From: Synergistales bacterium
Lineage (GTDB): Bacteria; Synergistota; Synergistia; Synergistales; Aminobacteriaceae
Assembly: GCA_025997955.1 (NCBI GenBank)
Contig: BNVH01000017.1
Span: forward strand, 1-47,179
DNA: 47,179 nucleotides
Reading direction: 5' to 3'
Shown here piece by piece: positions 7,741 to 16,211 of this stretch (position 1 is its first letter; every line of letters starts with the position of its first letter). The translations under genes and the position numbers were made by a program. Under the pieces are notes generated by a model. The model was not told where the DNA came from. It saw only the letters and a list, made by a program, of their open reading frames with translations, and ran no database searches.

Positions 7741-8585
7741 GCCAAAACCTCAAAGTGGCTTTGCGCGTCCGAAAAGTTTTCTGGTGAAAGCGCATAGAAC
7801 GCGTCTATGAGACGTGGCGCAAACGTCCCGCTGCGCTGAGTTTCTATACTCGCCAATTTAGACGCGATGCCCATAGCCACAAGCCCTGTCAGCGCTCCGA
7901 GGGAGGTGTCTTCACAGGCCACTACGGCCGATAAAATAACGGTACCGAGAGCGCAGCCGCTGCCCGACAGATACGTCAAGAGAGCGCTGCCCCCACGCAC
8001 AGCCGCGACGGACTCGCCGTCGCTGATATAGTCCGTCTCGCCCGTGGCGCAGACGACGCAGTTATATTTTTGAGCGAGTCTTATAACGGCTTGTTTTGCG
8101 TCGCCGCTTGACTCTACATCCACACCACGCGTCGCGCCGCCCGCCTTGGCCATGAGGGATATTTCGCCTGCGTTGCCTTTTATCACCGAGAACTTATGAC
8201 GTTCGAGGAGCTTGTCCGTACTTGATACGCGGAACGCCGACGCGCCGTAGCCGACTGGGTCGAGGAGAGAATATTTCTTATCATTGCCGCCGCGCGCGTT
8301 TATGGCGTCTATTTCAGTCATGGCGCGCGTCACGGTTTCGAGCGCCGCGTCGCTCGGCGTACCCAAATTCACCAAAAGCCCCTGCGCCAAACGCGCCAGC
8401 TCCTCAGCTTCATCCGGGTACTGCGACATGAGAGGGGACGCTCCTATAGATAGGCAAATATTGGCCTGAAGCGCTACAGCTACTGAATTTGTGATATGGT
8501 GAACGAGGGGTTTTTTAGTTCTTATCTCACCCCAAGTCTGAGCTAAATCTTTTGCGGTCATATCTGAGAGGCGCTTATTGTTCAT
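7737..8585 (-). CDS. thiM: Hydroxyethylthiazole kinase
   Basis: Phosphorylates the thiazole alcohol salvaged from thiamine breakdown. Recognised by PLVHHITNSVAVALQANICLS, GASPLMSQYPDEAEEL, KGNAGEIS and the catalytic-loop Cys in GSGCALG. The ATG at 8585 is preceded by AAAGGA and gives 282 residues; a TTG three codons earlier (8594) has no room for a ribosome site. It overlaps the 3' end of thiD, suggesting translational coupling. Confidence 0.95.
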   Translation of the reverse strand: MNNKRLSDMTAKDLAQTWGEIRTKKPLVHHITNSVAVALQANICLSIGASPLMSQYPDEAEELARLAQGLLVNLGTPSDAALETVTRAMTEIDAINARGGNDKKYSLLDPVGYGASAFRVSSTDKLLERHKFSVIKGNAGEISLMAKAGGATRGVDVESSGDAKQAVIRLAQKYNCVVCATGETDYISDGESVAAVRGGSALLTYLSGSGCALGTVILSAVVACEDTSLGALTGLVAMGIASKLASIETQRSGTFAPRLIDAFYALSPENFSDAQSHFEVLA

Positions 8586-9405
8586 CTCTGTCAAGTCCTT
8601 TTCTGTAAAGGTCGTAAAAATGATGTGTTGGGCCGTTGCCCTTGCCTATGGAAAGAGAGTGTTTAATAGCGGTTGTGACATAGACCTTAGCCCGAGCGAC
8701 CGACTCCTTGACCGTAAATCCCAAGGCCAAGTTCGAGGCTATGGCGGAGGACATCGTGCAACCTGTGCCGTGCGTGTTTTTGGTGTCTACGCGGGGAGCG
8801 TTAAAATAACTGAATGACGCGCCGTCAAATAAAACGTCCGTCGCCTCACCCGATGCGTGCCCGCCCTTCACTAAAACGGCCAAGCCCGTCTCGCCAAGCG
8901 TGTAAACGCGACGCGCGGCGAGCTCCATGTCTGACAGGTTCTTGATGGTTAGACCCGCGATTTTTTCGGCTTCCGGGATATTTGGCGTCAACACGTCGGC
9001 CAACGGGATTATCTCGCTTATAAGAGTATCAATAGAGTCGGGCGCCATGAGGGCGCAGCCGTTTTTAGCGTACATCACTGGGTCTACCACGACGCCGGGG
9101 TGACATGTCAGCGCTGGTTTGTATTGACGCAATTTGACCGCGACCGCCTTCATGCACTCAATGCCGGATAACATCCCCACCTTTATAGCCGATACTTCTA
9201 TATCCTCAAATATAGCGTCCATCTGATCGGCTATTACGCCTGAACTTATGTCCTGAATGGATATGACGCGACTCGTGTTCTCGGCCACGACGGAAATCAC
9301 GACGCTCATGCCGAAAAGTCCGTGCGCCGAAAAAGTCTTGATGTCGGCCTGTATCCCAGCTCCGCCGCTGCAGTCCGAACCTGCTATTGTCAATATTGCC
9401 TTCAT
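8575..9405 (-). CDS. thiD: Hydroxymethylpyrimidine (phosphate) kinase
   Basis: Ribokinase-fold enzyme giving HMP-P and HMP-PP for ThiE. The protein begins MKAILTIAGSDCSGGAGIQAD, the family signature, and ends with the anion-hole motif DTKNTHGTGCTMSSAI. The correct start is the ATG at 9405 with Shine-Dalgarno AAGGAG; an upstream ATG at 9438 lies inside the terminator hairpin and is not used. 276 residues, normal length. First gene under the TPP riboswitch. Confidence 0.96.
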   Translation of the reverse strand: MKAILTIAGSDCSGGAGIQADIKTFSAHGLFGMSVVISVVAENTSRVISIQDISSGVIADQMDAIFEDIEVSAIKVGMLSGIECMKAVAVKLRQYKPALTCHPGVVVDPVMYAKNGCALMAPDSIDTLISEIIPLADVLTPNIPEAEKIAGLTIKNLSDMELAARRVYTLGETGLAVLVKGGHASGEATDVLFDGASFSYFNAPRVDTKNTHGTGCTMSSAIASNLALGFTVKESVARAKVYVTTAIKHSLSIGKGNGPTHHFYDLYRKGLDRDEQ

Positions 9406-9436
9406 ATTGGATTCTCCTTGAATTTTAGAATAAAAC

Positions 9437-9472
9437 AAGACGCGCCCCGCTTATGTTCGGGAGTCGCGTCTT
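9437..9472 (-). terminator. Intrinsic terminator controlled by the TPP riboswitch
   Basis: An 8-bp stem AAGACGCG/CGCGTCTT with a 20-base interior that adds a few G/C pairs. On the minus strand it is followed by TTGTTTTATTCT, and it sits between the riboswitch and the thiD ribosome site. This is the expected arrangement for transcriptional attenuation when thiamine pyrophosphate is bound. The stem is also followed by seven T on the plus strand, so it can act both ways. Confidence 0.75.
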
Positions 9473-9490
9473 TTTTTCTGAATATCTATC

Positions 9491-9569
9491 TTCCCTACGC
9501 CGGCATTGCCCGGATCAGGTCCAAGGGTCGAAAGGTTTTACAACCTTTCCTCTCAGCGAACGCTCCCCT
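9491..9569 (-). promoter_or_regulatory. TPP riboswitch (THI element)
   Basis: On the minus strand the conserved elements appear in order: GGGGAGCG, the CTGAGA core at 9552-9557, a variable P3 hairpin (GAAAGG/CCTTTC), then ACCCTTGGACCTGATCCGGG and AATGCCGGCGTAGGGAA. These are the invariant pyrimidine- and pyrophosphate-binding segments of the TPP aptamer. It controls thiDME. It starts only about 20 bases after the pssA stop, so it either has a promoter inside pssA or acts on read-through from gyrA-psd-pssA. Confidence 0.95.
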
Positions 9570-9589
9570 ATATATGTGTATATCAATTT

Positions 9590-10357
9590 TCAGTGCGTAT
9601 TTTCCGTGCCTACCCGCGCTTGCTCTAACAGGAGCCACTCGCTCCAATCGAAACGAAGAACGCCGCTTAGGACATAAACTGAGAAAAGCGCAAGGGGGGC
9701 GCTATTTTTTAGAGTAGCGAAAACAACGATAAACACAATCAAGACAAAAAGACATTTTTTTCTATCGGCGGTCTCGCCGGTGAGCTTTTTAAGGTTTGCG
9801 TAAGGAACGCTCGAAATCATCAGGGAGCCCGACAGAATAAGCACCGGAATCATCAGAGCCGACTCGGACGGAATGTCCGCCAACACGAAAGACGCCACAA
9901 AAAGCCCAGCGGCCGGTATAGGAAGTCCCTGAAACGGCCCCGGTACGTGAGCGACATTGAAACGCGCTAAACGAAGCGCCCCGCAAAGCGTAAAATAACA
10001 AGCCACTACCGCCGCCAAGATGCCGCTGAAATACATGCCTTCTTTTGCGTATCCGAAAGACGCCATGTACGTCATAGTGGCGGGGGCCACTCCAAAACTG
10101 ACCAAGTCGGCCAAACTGTCATACTCAAGCCCAAACTGTGACGTGCCGCCGAGGCTACGCGCGACTTTACCATCAAGTCCGTCAAAAATAACGGCGAAAA
10201 ATATCATCCAAGCCGCTGGAACATAGTATTCATGCACCGATAAAATCAAAGAAAACATCCCGCAAATAAGATTGCCACTAGTGACCATGTTTGGTAATAT
10301 CTGTCTAAATGAAAGAGGATGACCCCTGCGTATTCGTTTCATTTTTAAAAACCCCAT
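9590..10357 (-). CDS. pssA: CDP-diacylglycerol-serine O-phosphatidyltransferase
   Basis: Membrane enzyme making phosphatidylserine, the substrate of the adjacent decarboxylase. The CDP-alcohol phosphotransferase motif is complete: DGLDGKVARSLGGTSQFGLEYDSLAD, with the spaced Asp residues that bind metal. Several hydrophobic helices follow. 255 residues. Start ATG preceded by GAGGGGGG. It follows psd by 19 bases, a standard pairing. Confidence 0.95.
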   Translation of the reverse strand: MGFLKMKRIRRGHPLSFRQILPNMVTSGNLICGMFSLILSVHEYYVPAAWMIFFAVIFDGLDGKVARSLGGTSQFGLEYDSLADLVSFGVAPATMTYMASFGYAKEGMYFSGILAAVVACYFTLCGALRLARFNVAHVPGPFQGLPIPAAGLFVASFVLADIPSESALMIPVLILSGSLMISSVPYANLKKLTGETADRKKCLFVLIVFIVVFATLKNSAPLALFSVYVLSGVLRFDWSEWLLLEQARVGTENTH

Positions 10358-10376
10358 AACAAACCCCCCTCTTGAT

Positions 10377-11012
10377 TCATTGACACACTAAAGCGCCCAG
10401 AACCGATTTACCCGCTAAAACTTTATTGCCTAAATTAATAGATAATTCTACGCCTTTCGGTAGGTAAATGTCAACCTTAGAACCAAGCTTGATCATTCCG
10501 TACCGTTCACCGGCCGCAAGCACCTGTCCGCGAGTCAGGCGGCAGACTATACGCCTTGCTAAAAGCCCCGCTATTTGTACCATTAAAACACGGTTTCCGT
10601 CTTGAGTAGAAAGCCCTACGTAATTTCGCTCATTTATCTCGGACGCTTTCGGCGCGAATGCCGCTACTTTTTTGCCCGGGATATATTCCATGTATTCGAC
10701 CGCTCCGGCGCAGGGAGCGCGGTTTACATGCACGCTAAACACGTTCATAAATATGCCAACCTTCGTGCATTCACCCGTAAACGGATGCGACGCCGGCATT
10801 ATCTCGACAACCTTGCCGTCGGCCGGGGATACAAAGAGAATCTCACCCTCTTTGGCCACGGGCGCTACGCGCTCTGGGTCGCGGTAGAACCATATCACAA
10901 ACCCCGTCAGCACGACAAAAACACCGGCAATCAAGGGAGACATGAAAAACCCCGCAAGCGTCAAAAACACCAAGCAACTTATCGTGGGTACACCGTCTTT
11001 GGCAAGTCTCAT
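10377..11012 (-). CDS. psd: Phosphatidylserine decarboxylase proenzyme
   Basis: Makes phosphatidylethanolamine. It is the short, archaeal/Bacteroides-type PSD: 211 residues, two hydrophobic N-terminal segments, then WFYRDPER, SPADGKV, FMNVFSVHVNRAP and the self-cleavage motif LGS at 176-178, where Ser178 becomes the pyruvoyl group. Lies between gyrA (18-base gap) and pssA, so lipid head-group genes appear co-transcribed with gyrase subunit A. PE production fits a diderm envelope. Confidence 0.94.
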   Translation of the reverse strand: MRLAKDGVPTISCLVFLTLAGFFMSPLIAGVFVVLTGFVIWFYRDPERVAPVAKEGEILFVSPADGKVVEIMPASHPFTGECTKVGIFMNVFSVHVNRAPCAGAVEYMEYIPGKKVAAFAPKASEINERNYVGLSTQDGNRVLMVQIAGLLARRIVCRLTRGQVLAAGERYGMIKLGSKVDIYLPKGVELSINLGNKVLAGKSVLGALVCQ

Positions 11013-11030
11013 AAGCCTGTTCTCCTTATA

Positions 11031-13529
11031 TTAATTATCGTCAGAATCGGTGAAGACTTTAGCGTCCGCCGCGTCCAAAAGCGCGCTCGCCGAGGGGTCG
11101 TTGTGCACGATGCTGCAGTCCACCAAAGCGTCGCCTTCATCAAGCTTCACGGTTATATTGCCCGTGGCGGTGCGGCTCAGGAGTGGAGTTTCGTCGACGG
11201 CCACACGGATCATACGTCCGCGCGACGTTATGGCGATTATCTCGTCCCGCTCTCTGACCGACCAGCAGCCTACGAGTTTGCCGGTCCTCGGCCCCAAGTT
11301 CATGGCGCGCACTCCGCTGGTACCTCTGTGGTGCGGCGTGAACTCCGAGAAGCGCGAGCGTTTGCCTATTCCGCGCTCGCTGAGTATTAAAATATGGCTG
11401 TCTTCGTTCACGACGTCACAGCTTATTATAACGTCTCCCTCGCTTAGGCTCATGGCTCTGACGCCGCGCGCGTCGCGCCCCATCGCGCGGAACTCCTCCT
11501 CCGGCACGCGAAGCGCCTGAGCGAGTTCTGTCATCAGGAGCAGGTCGTCACTGCCCGACGTCGGACATACCTGCGCTATCTCGTCGCCGTCGTCAAGCGT
11601 AATGACTCGTCTTGGGCGGTTGGAGTTAGCGAGCTCCGAGAGTTTGATGCGCTTTGCCACGCCGTGTTTCGTAAGGAAGAAGACATAGCCCACGTCCTCG
11701 CGCTCAGAGCTGTAAAACGTTACAATTTGCTCATTTGCCTCAAGCGGCAAAATCTTGGATATTTGCTTGCCTTTGCCGGTTTTTGTCTCCGGCACGAGGT
11801 GTCCGCGAAGCGTCATTACACGTCCAAACGTCGTGAAGAAGTATATTTCTCTATGTGTATGAGTGACACTTAGGGAAGCTATGGCGTCCTCGTCGCGCAC
11901 CACCGCGCCCTTTCGTCCTTTGCCGCCTCGCCCTTGAAGCGTGTAGCTCTCCAAGTCCTGACGCTTCAGGAAGCCGTCTTTTGAAAGCACTACGACTATG
12001 TCTGTTTCGGGGATGAGGTCCTCGTCGGCGCTTTCCTCGTAGTCGTCTATTATGTCAGTGCGACGCGCGTCGCCGAACTTCGCGGCTATCTCGGTCAGCT
12101 CTGCGCTGATGACGCCGTCAAGCGCCTTTGCGTCGCCCAGTATACGCCGGAAACCCATTATATCGATTTCGAGCTGAGCAAGTTCGTCACGCAGCTTATC
12201 GCGTTCAAGGACTGTCAAGCGCTGCAAGCGCATTTCGAGTATAGCCCCGGCCTGAATATCCGAGAACCCAAGCGTCCCAACGAAACCCTCGCGAGCCTCC
12301 GACGTTGTCTTGGCTCCACTGATAAGAGATATAACGCGGTCTGTCATTTCGAGCGCGCGGGATAAGCCCTCCACAATATGCGCTCTCGCCAAGGCCTTAT
12401 TTAGCCTAAACTCCGTGCGCCGCCTAATAACTTCGCGCCTGTAGCTCAAAAATAGAGAGAGTACCTCTATTATGGGCATTTCTCTGGGCTGGCCGTGGTC
12501 AAGGGCGAGGTTTATAACTCCGAAAGTCGACTGAAGCTGTGTACGCCTGTAAAGCTGGCGTATGACAAGTTCGGGGTCCGCGTCGCGGGCAAGTTCCACG
12601 ACTATACGCATTCCGTCTCTATCTGACTCGTCGCGTATGTCGGTTATACCGTCGATGGCCTTGTCCTGTGCCTGAGAGACCATTGTTTCAATAAGCGTGG
12701 TTTTGTTGAGCATATAGGGGATTTCAGTGACTATGACGGATGTTTTTCCTCTTTTGCCGTCCTCGACGTGCATTTTTCCTCGCACAATGATACGCCCGCG
12801 CCCGGTTCGGTAGGCGTCGCGTATGCCCTCGCGCCCAAGGATTATCCCGCCCGTCGGAAAGTCCGGTCCGGGAAGACGTTTCATAATTTCAGCAAACTCA
12901 GGTTCACCCTCGGTATCAAGCAGGTAATGAAGGGTGTCTACTATTTCTCTCAAATTATGCGGAGGAATATTTGTCGCCATACCGACCGCTATGCCAGTCG
13001 CGCCATTGACCAAGAGGTTCGGGACGGCGGCTGGGAGCGTCAGAGGCTCCTTTAGAGACTCGTCGAAGTTCGGCGCCCAGTCTATGGAGTCCTCGTCTAT
13101 ATCGGCAAGCATAAACTCGCCTAACTCGAAGAGCCGGGCTTCCGTGTAACGCATAGCAGCCGCGCTGTCGCCGTCAACTGAGCCGAAGTTTCCCTGTCCG
13201 TCCACGAGCGGGTATCTGAGACTCCAGGGCTGTGCCATGCGCACCATTGTATCGTATATTGAACTGTCGCCGTGCGGGTGATATTTGCCCATCGTTTCGC
13301 CGACTACTGTGGCCGACTTTCTATATGACGAACTGTGCCTGAGACCGAGCTCATGCATGGCAAACAGGACGCGTCTTTGCACTGGTTTGAGTCCGTCGCG
13401 CACGTCAGGAAGGGCTCGCCCTACTATGACACTCATTGCGTAATTAAGGTAGCTCTCCTTGATCTCGTCGACCAAGGGAAGGGGCAAAACCCTACTGAAC
13501 AGGTTTTCGCCCTTTATTTCTTCTGTCAT
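11031..13529 (-). CDS. gyrA: DNA gyrase subunit A
   Basis: Breakage-reunion subunit of gyrase. The start ATG at 13529 has a GGAGG site 7 bases upstream and gives 832 residues; a longer frame to 13604 is not needed. Seen: DGLKPVQRRVL, the quinolone region HPHGDSSIYD with Ser89 and Asp93 unmutated, catalytic Tyr128 (AMRYTEARL), and the C-terminal beta-pinwheel with the GyrA box QGRGGKG, which separates it from ParC. No gyrB is adjacent. An acidic tail ends the protein. Confidence 0.96.
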   Translation of the reverse strand: MTEEIKGENLFSRVLPLPLVDEIKESYLNYAMSVIVGRALPDVRDGLKPVQRRVLFAMHELGLRHSSSYRKSATVVGETMGKYHPHGDSSIYDTMVRMAQPWSLRYPLVDGQGNFGSVDGDSAAAMRYTEARLFELGEFMLADIDEDSIDWAPNFDESLKEPLTLPAAVPNLLVNGATGIAVGMATNIPPHNLREIVDTLHYLLDTEGEPEFAEIMKRLPGPDFPTGGIILGREGIRDAYRTGRGRIIVRGKMHVEDGKRGKTSVIVTEIPYMLNKTTLIETMVSQAQDKAIDGITDIRDESDRDGMRIVVELARDADPELVIRQLYRRTQLQSTFGVINLALDHGQPREMPIIEVLSLFLSYRREVIRRRTEFRLNKALARAHIVEGLSRALEMTDRVISLISGAKTTSEAREGFVGTLGFSDIQAGAILEMRLQRLTVLERDKLRDELAQLEIDIMGFRRILGDAKALDGVISAELTEIAAKFGDARRTDIIDDYEESADEDLIPETDIVVVLSKDGFLKRQDLESYTLQGRGGKGRKGAVVRDEDAIASLSVTHTHREIYFFTTFGRVMTLRGHLVPETKTGKGKQISKILPLEANEQIVTFYSSEREDVGYVFFLTKHGVAKRIKLSELANSNRPRRVITLDDGDEIAQVCPTSGSDDLLLMTELAQALRVPEEEFRAMGRDARGVRAMSLSEGDVIISCDVVNEDSHILILSERGIGKRSRFSEFTPHHRGTSGVRAMNLGPRTGKLVGCWSVRERDEIIAITSRGRMIRVAVDETPLLSRTATGNITVKLDEGDALVDCSIVHNDPSASALLDAADAKVFTDSDDN

Positions 13530-13935
13530 ACAAAAACCTCCGTAGAGATATGGTTGTAACTTCTCTATTTTAACACAAGTGAGCCGGTCAGCGCTGAGAC
13601 GCAATCTGTTGGTCTGAAATACTTAACCATATTTAACACAAACCAAATTTATTGCTTGACGCGTATGGCGTAAGACAGTACATTATTTTTTGGGTCGTTG
13701 TTTTAATTGTGAGTGTTTTTGTGATTAAGTTTTTGAGAGATGGTAGGTAATTGAATTGTTAAGCCCCCGGCTTTGCCGGGGGTACGTTGAATATATTCAT
13801 CAAGAGCGGTTCACAAATCATCTGCTTTATCTGTTTGACTAATGCAAACCGGGCTACCGTAGGCATGTCCCTTGTTTTAGAGCCGGTCAATCATAGGGAC
13901 AAACCGGGGGTTAGCGTCTTTTGAGCGCTGGTTTG
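13530..13935. other. 406-base intergenic region with hairpins and inverted repeat
   Basis: No gene seen. It contains an 8-bp perfect palindrome CCCCCGGC/GCCGGGGG with a TTT loop (13764-13782), resembling dispersed repeats often found beside mobile elements, and an inverted pair TGTCCCT (13866-13872) / AGGGACA (13895-13901). A plus-strand promoter-like pair TTGACG (13656) and TACATT (13679) with a 17-base spacer points at no gene. Presumably the gyrA promoter lies near 13560-13660 on the minus strand, but I could not choose one. Confidence 0.6.
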
Positions 13936-14749
13936 TCACAGCCGCCCCGAACCTGAATCTATTGCGCGCAGATTATCCAGCTCCTCAACGGAAAGGCCGG
14001 TGTCTTCGGCGATTATTTTTGGCTCTGTTCCGCGGTTCAACATTTTTCTTGCAATTTCCATCGCTTTTTCACGGTGGCCCTCAAGATGTCCCTCACGATG
14101 GCCCTCAAGACGACCTTTTTTTAAAGCCCCCTCAATTCTCGCCATTTCGTCCATAACATAGAGTTCTCTGGCCTCGTATAACATCCGCGTCCGCTCGTCG
14201 GCTGAAAGCTGTTTCAGTCTGCTGACCGCCATATTCATCTTCGGAGTTTTTGTAGCAAGCATATTTATCTCATCTTCTTTCTCTGAATCTAATAAGCCTC
14301 AGCCAGTTGAGTAACTCATTTTTCTTTGGGTTTTCTGACGCTGTATCCGGCAGCTTTTTCATTTCGAGGGTATATATTTCCATGACGTCCGTCAGACCCA
14401 CTCCTTTTTCCGGGTCGTAAAGCCAAAATTTGTGATTATAATAACCGTCTGTAGCTATAATATCGTAATTGGTTATTACGATTGTGACTACCTTCGCGAT
14501 TTGCGAGTAGTCTTGGCCTGGTGAAATTTGCCTTGATAAATTACGCCCGGTAGAGAAAGCGACGCGCTCAGCCATGTATGGAGCCTCACGTACCTGAACC
14601 TCTACGGATATAATTTTCTTGTCCTTCAGCTGCACTCGCACGTCAAGTATGCCGAGTTTGTCATCTGGCCTGTCGCGTTCTAAGTGTGGGTCGATAATTT
14701 GCAAATTATCATAATCATCAGCTGGTATGTCGAGATTCGTTATTCCGTT
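13936..14749 (-). pseudogene. Rpn-family/PD-(D/E)XK nuclease transposase-like gene, broken
   Basis: Two frames together make most of one protein. The first (open from 14749) reads IPADDYDNLQIIDPHLERD, then GILDVRVQL, VEVQVRE, AERVAFSTGRNLSRQIS and a stop at 14270-14272. The second (13936-14262) continues with EDEINMLATKTPKMNMAVSR, then a charged RLEGHREGHLEGHRE repeat and a helical tail. A one-base indel in the purine-rich stretch 14272-14292 explains the shift. The N-terminal 35 or so residues with the start are cut off by a stop at 14750-14752. The family (PF12784-like) is linked to recombination and self-mobility; this copy is inactive. Confidence 0.85.
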
Positions 14750-14808
14750 TCATATAGCATTTTAACATGAGACGCGACAAAGGAAGTGGGTACGAATGTG
14801 GTTCGGCG

Positions 14809-16188
14809 TTACGACAAGTCCTTTACCTGCCTCTCGTAAATCCGCTTCAAAAAGAATACGCAAAGCAGCAGCGTAAAAAACTCAGTTATGGGAAACGACC
14901 ACCAGACGGCGTTTACGTTGTTAGTGAAGGACAGAAACCAAGCTATGGGCAAAAGCAGGACAAGCTGCCTCGACCCCGCCACTATCAGGCTGGCCATGCC
15001 CTGCCCGAGCGCCTGGAATATAGAGAGAGATACTATGCAAGACCCGGCGAAGACGTAGTGAATGCTTATTATCCGCAAAGCCGGCACGCCTATGGCCAGC
15101 ATATCCGGGCTGGCGTTAAAGAGAAGCAAAAGCCAACTTGGGATAAAGTTGAAGGCCAAAATACCAATAAGCATGAAGAGGCAAGCGTAGAGAAGGCTCA
15201 GGCGAATCGTGCTCATGATACGAGACCGTTTCCTTGCCCCGAAGTTGTACGCCAATATGGGAACCATGGCGTTGTTCAGGCCGAAAATCGGCATAAAAAT
15301 AAAGCTTTGGAGCTTGAAGTAAACTCCGAACACAGCCGTGGCCGTCGAGGTGAAGGAAATCAAAATAGCGTTTATGCCGTATACCATGATAGACCCCATA
15401 GACGACATGAGTATGGACGGCAGGCCCACTGAGTAAATTTTTTTGATTATCTCTATGTTTGGCCTGAAGCCCTTTGGGGACAGCTTTAGCTCACGGTTGA
15501 AACGAAGGTTAAAATACAGAGCGAGGCAGGCCCCGAAGAGCTGCCCCAAGACAGTGGCTATAGCCGCCCCAGCCACGCCCCACTTGGGAAAGCCGAATAG
15601 ACCGAAGATCATGATAGGGTCGAGGATAATGTTTGTGACAGCGCCCACCGTCTGCGAAATCATGGCGTAAAAACTCTTGCCGGTGGATACGAGCAAACGC
15701 TCAAACGTTATCTCGGCAAATACGGGAATGGAAAAAACGCATATGACAAAGAGATAATCCCAGCCAAAATTTATTATCTCGTTATCACTCGTCTGAGACA
15801 CGAAAAAAGCCCTTGTAAAGAACGCCCCCAATATCATAAATATAATAGCGTTCAACGACCCAAGAAATATGCCCTGCAAAGCGGCCTGATTCGCCTGTTT
15901 GATATTTTTTTCACCTAAACTCCGGGAAAGAAGCGCGTTCATACCGACGCCGGTGCCTACGCCCACGCCTATTATCAGGCTCTGAATCGGAAAAGCCAAT
16001 GACACCGCGGATAGCGCGTTTTCACCAAGGCGCGCCACAAAAATACTGTCAACCACGTTATAGAGAGCCTGAACGAGCATGGCTATCATAAGTGGTATTG
16101 ACATAGACAGCAAAAGCCGATTGACCGGCATGACGCCCATTTTATTTTCGCGCGTATTTCCGGTTTTATTTTCCATATTACTTTCCAT
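14809..16188 (-). CDS. MATE family efflux transporter
   Basis: Twelve-helix Na+/H+-coupled multidrug or metabolite exporter. Family features: SIPLMIAMLVQALYNVVDSIFVARLGENALSAVSLAFP at the N-terminus, GVGTGVGMNALLSRSLGE, and ILDPIMIFGLFGFPKWGVAGAAIATV. About 459 residues from the ATG at 16188, which has GGTGG 7 bases upstream; TTG/GTG codons up to 16203 are alternatives. The N-terminus carries an imperfect Asn/Met/Glu-rich repeat. Last gene of bioY-hypF-MATE; the substrate cannot be told. Confidence 0.92.
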   Translation of the reverse strand: MESNMENKTGNTRENKMGVMPVNRLLLSMSIPLMIAMLVQALYNVVDSIFVARLGENALSAVSLAFPIQSLIIGVGVGTGVGMNALLSRSLGEKNIKQANQAALQGIFLGSLNAIIFMILGAFFTRAFFVSQTSDNEIINFGWDYLFVICVFSIPVFAEITFERLLVSTGKSFYAMISQTVGAVTNIILDPIMIFGLFGFPKWGVAGAAIATVLGQLFGACLALYFNLRFNRELKLSPKGFRPNIEIIKKIYSVGLPSILMSSMGSIMVYGINAILISFTSTATAVFGVYFKLQSFIFMPIFGLNNAMVPILAYNFGARKRSRIMSTIRLSLLYACLFMLIGILAFNFIPSWLLLLFNASPDMLAIGVPALRIISIHYVFAGSCIVSLSIFQALGQGMASLIVAGSRQLVLLLPIAWFLSFTNNVNAVWWSFPITEFFTLLLCVFFLKRIYERQVKDLS

Positions 16189-16211
16189 ACTATTTTCCAC
16201 CAATAATTTTC

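Noticed and set aside
9406..9438. Upstream ATG of thiD at 9438
   Set aside because: It lies inside the riboswitch terminator stem; the ATG at 9405 has a clear ribosome site and gives the normal N-terminus.
13530..13604. N-terminal extension of gyrA to 13604
   Set aside because: The extra 25 residues show no GyrA similarity and the ATG at 13529 has an ideal GGAGG site.
14767..15432. Long plus-strand frame of 221 codons
   Set aside because: Antisense of the MATE gene, no family features, no ribosome site.
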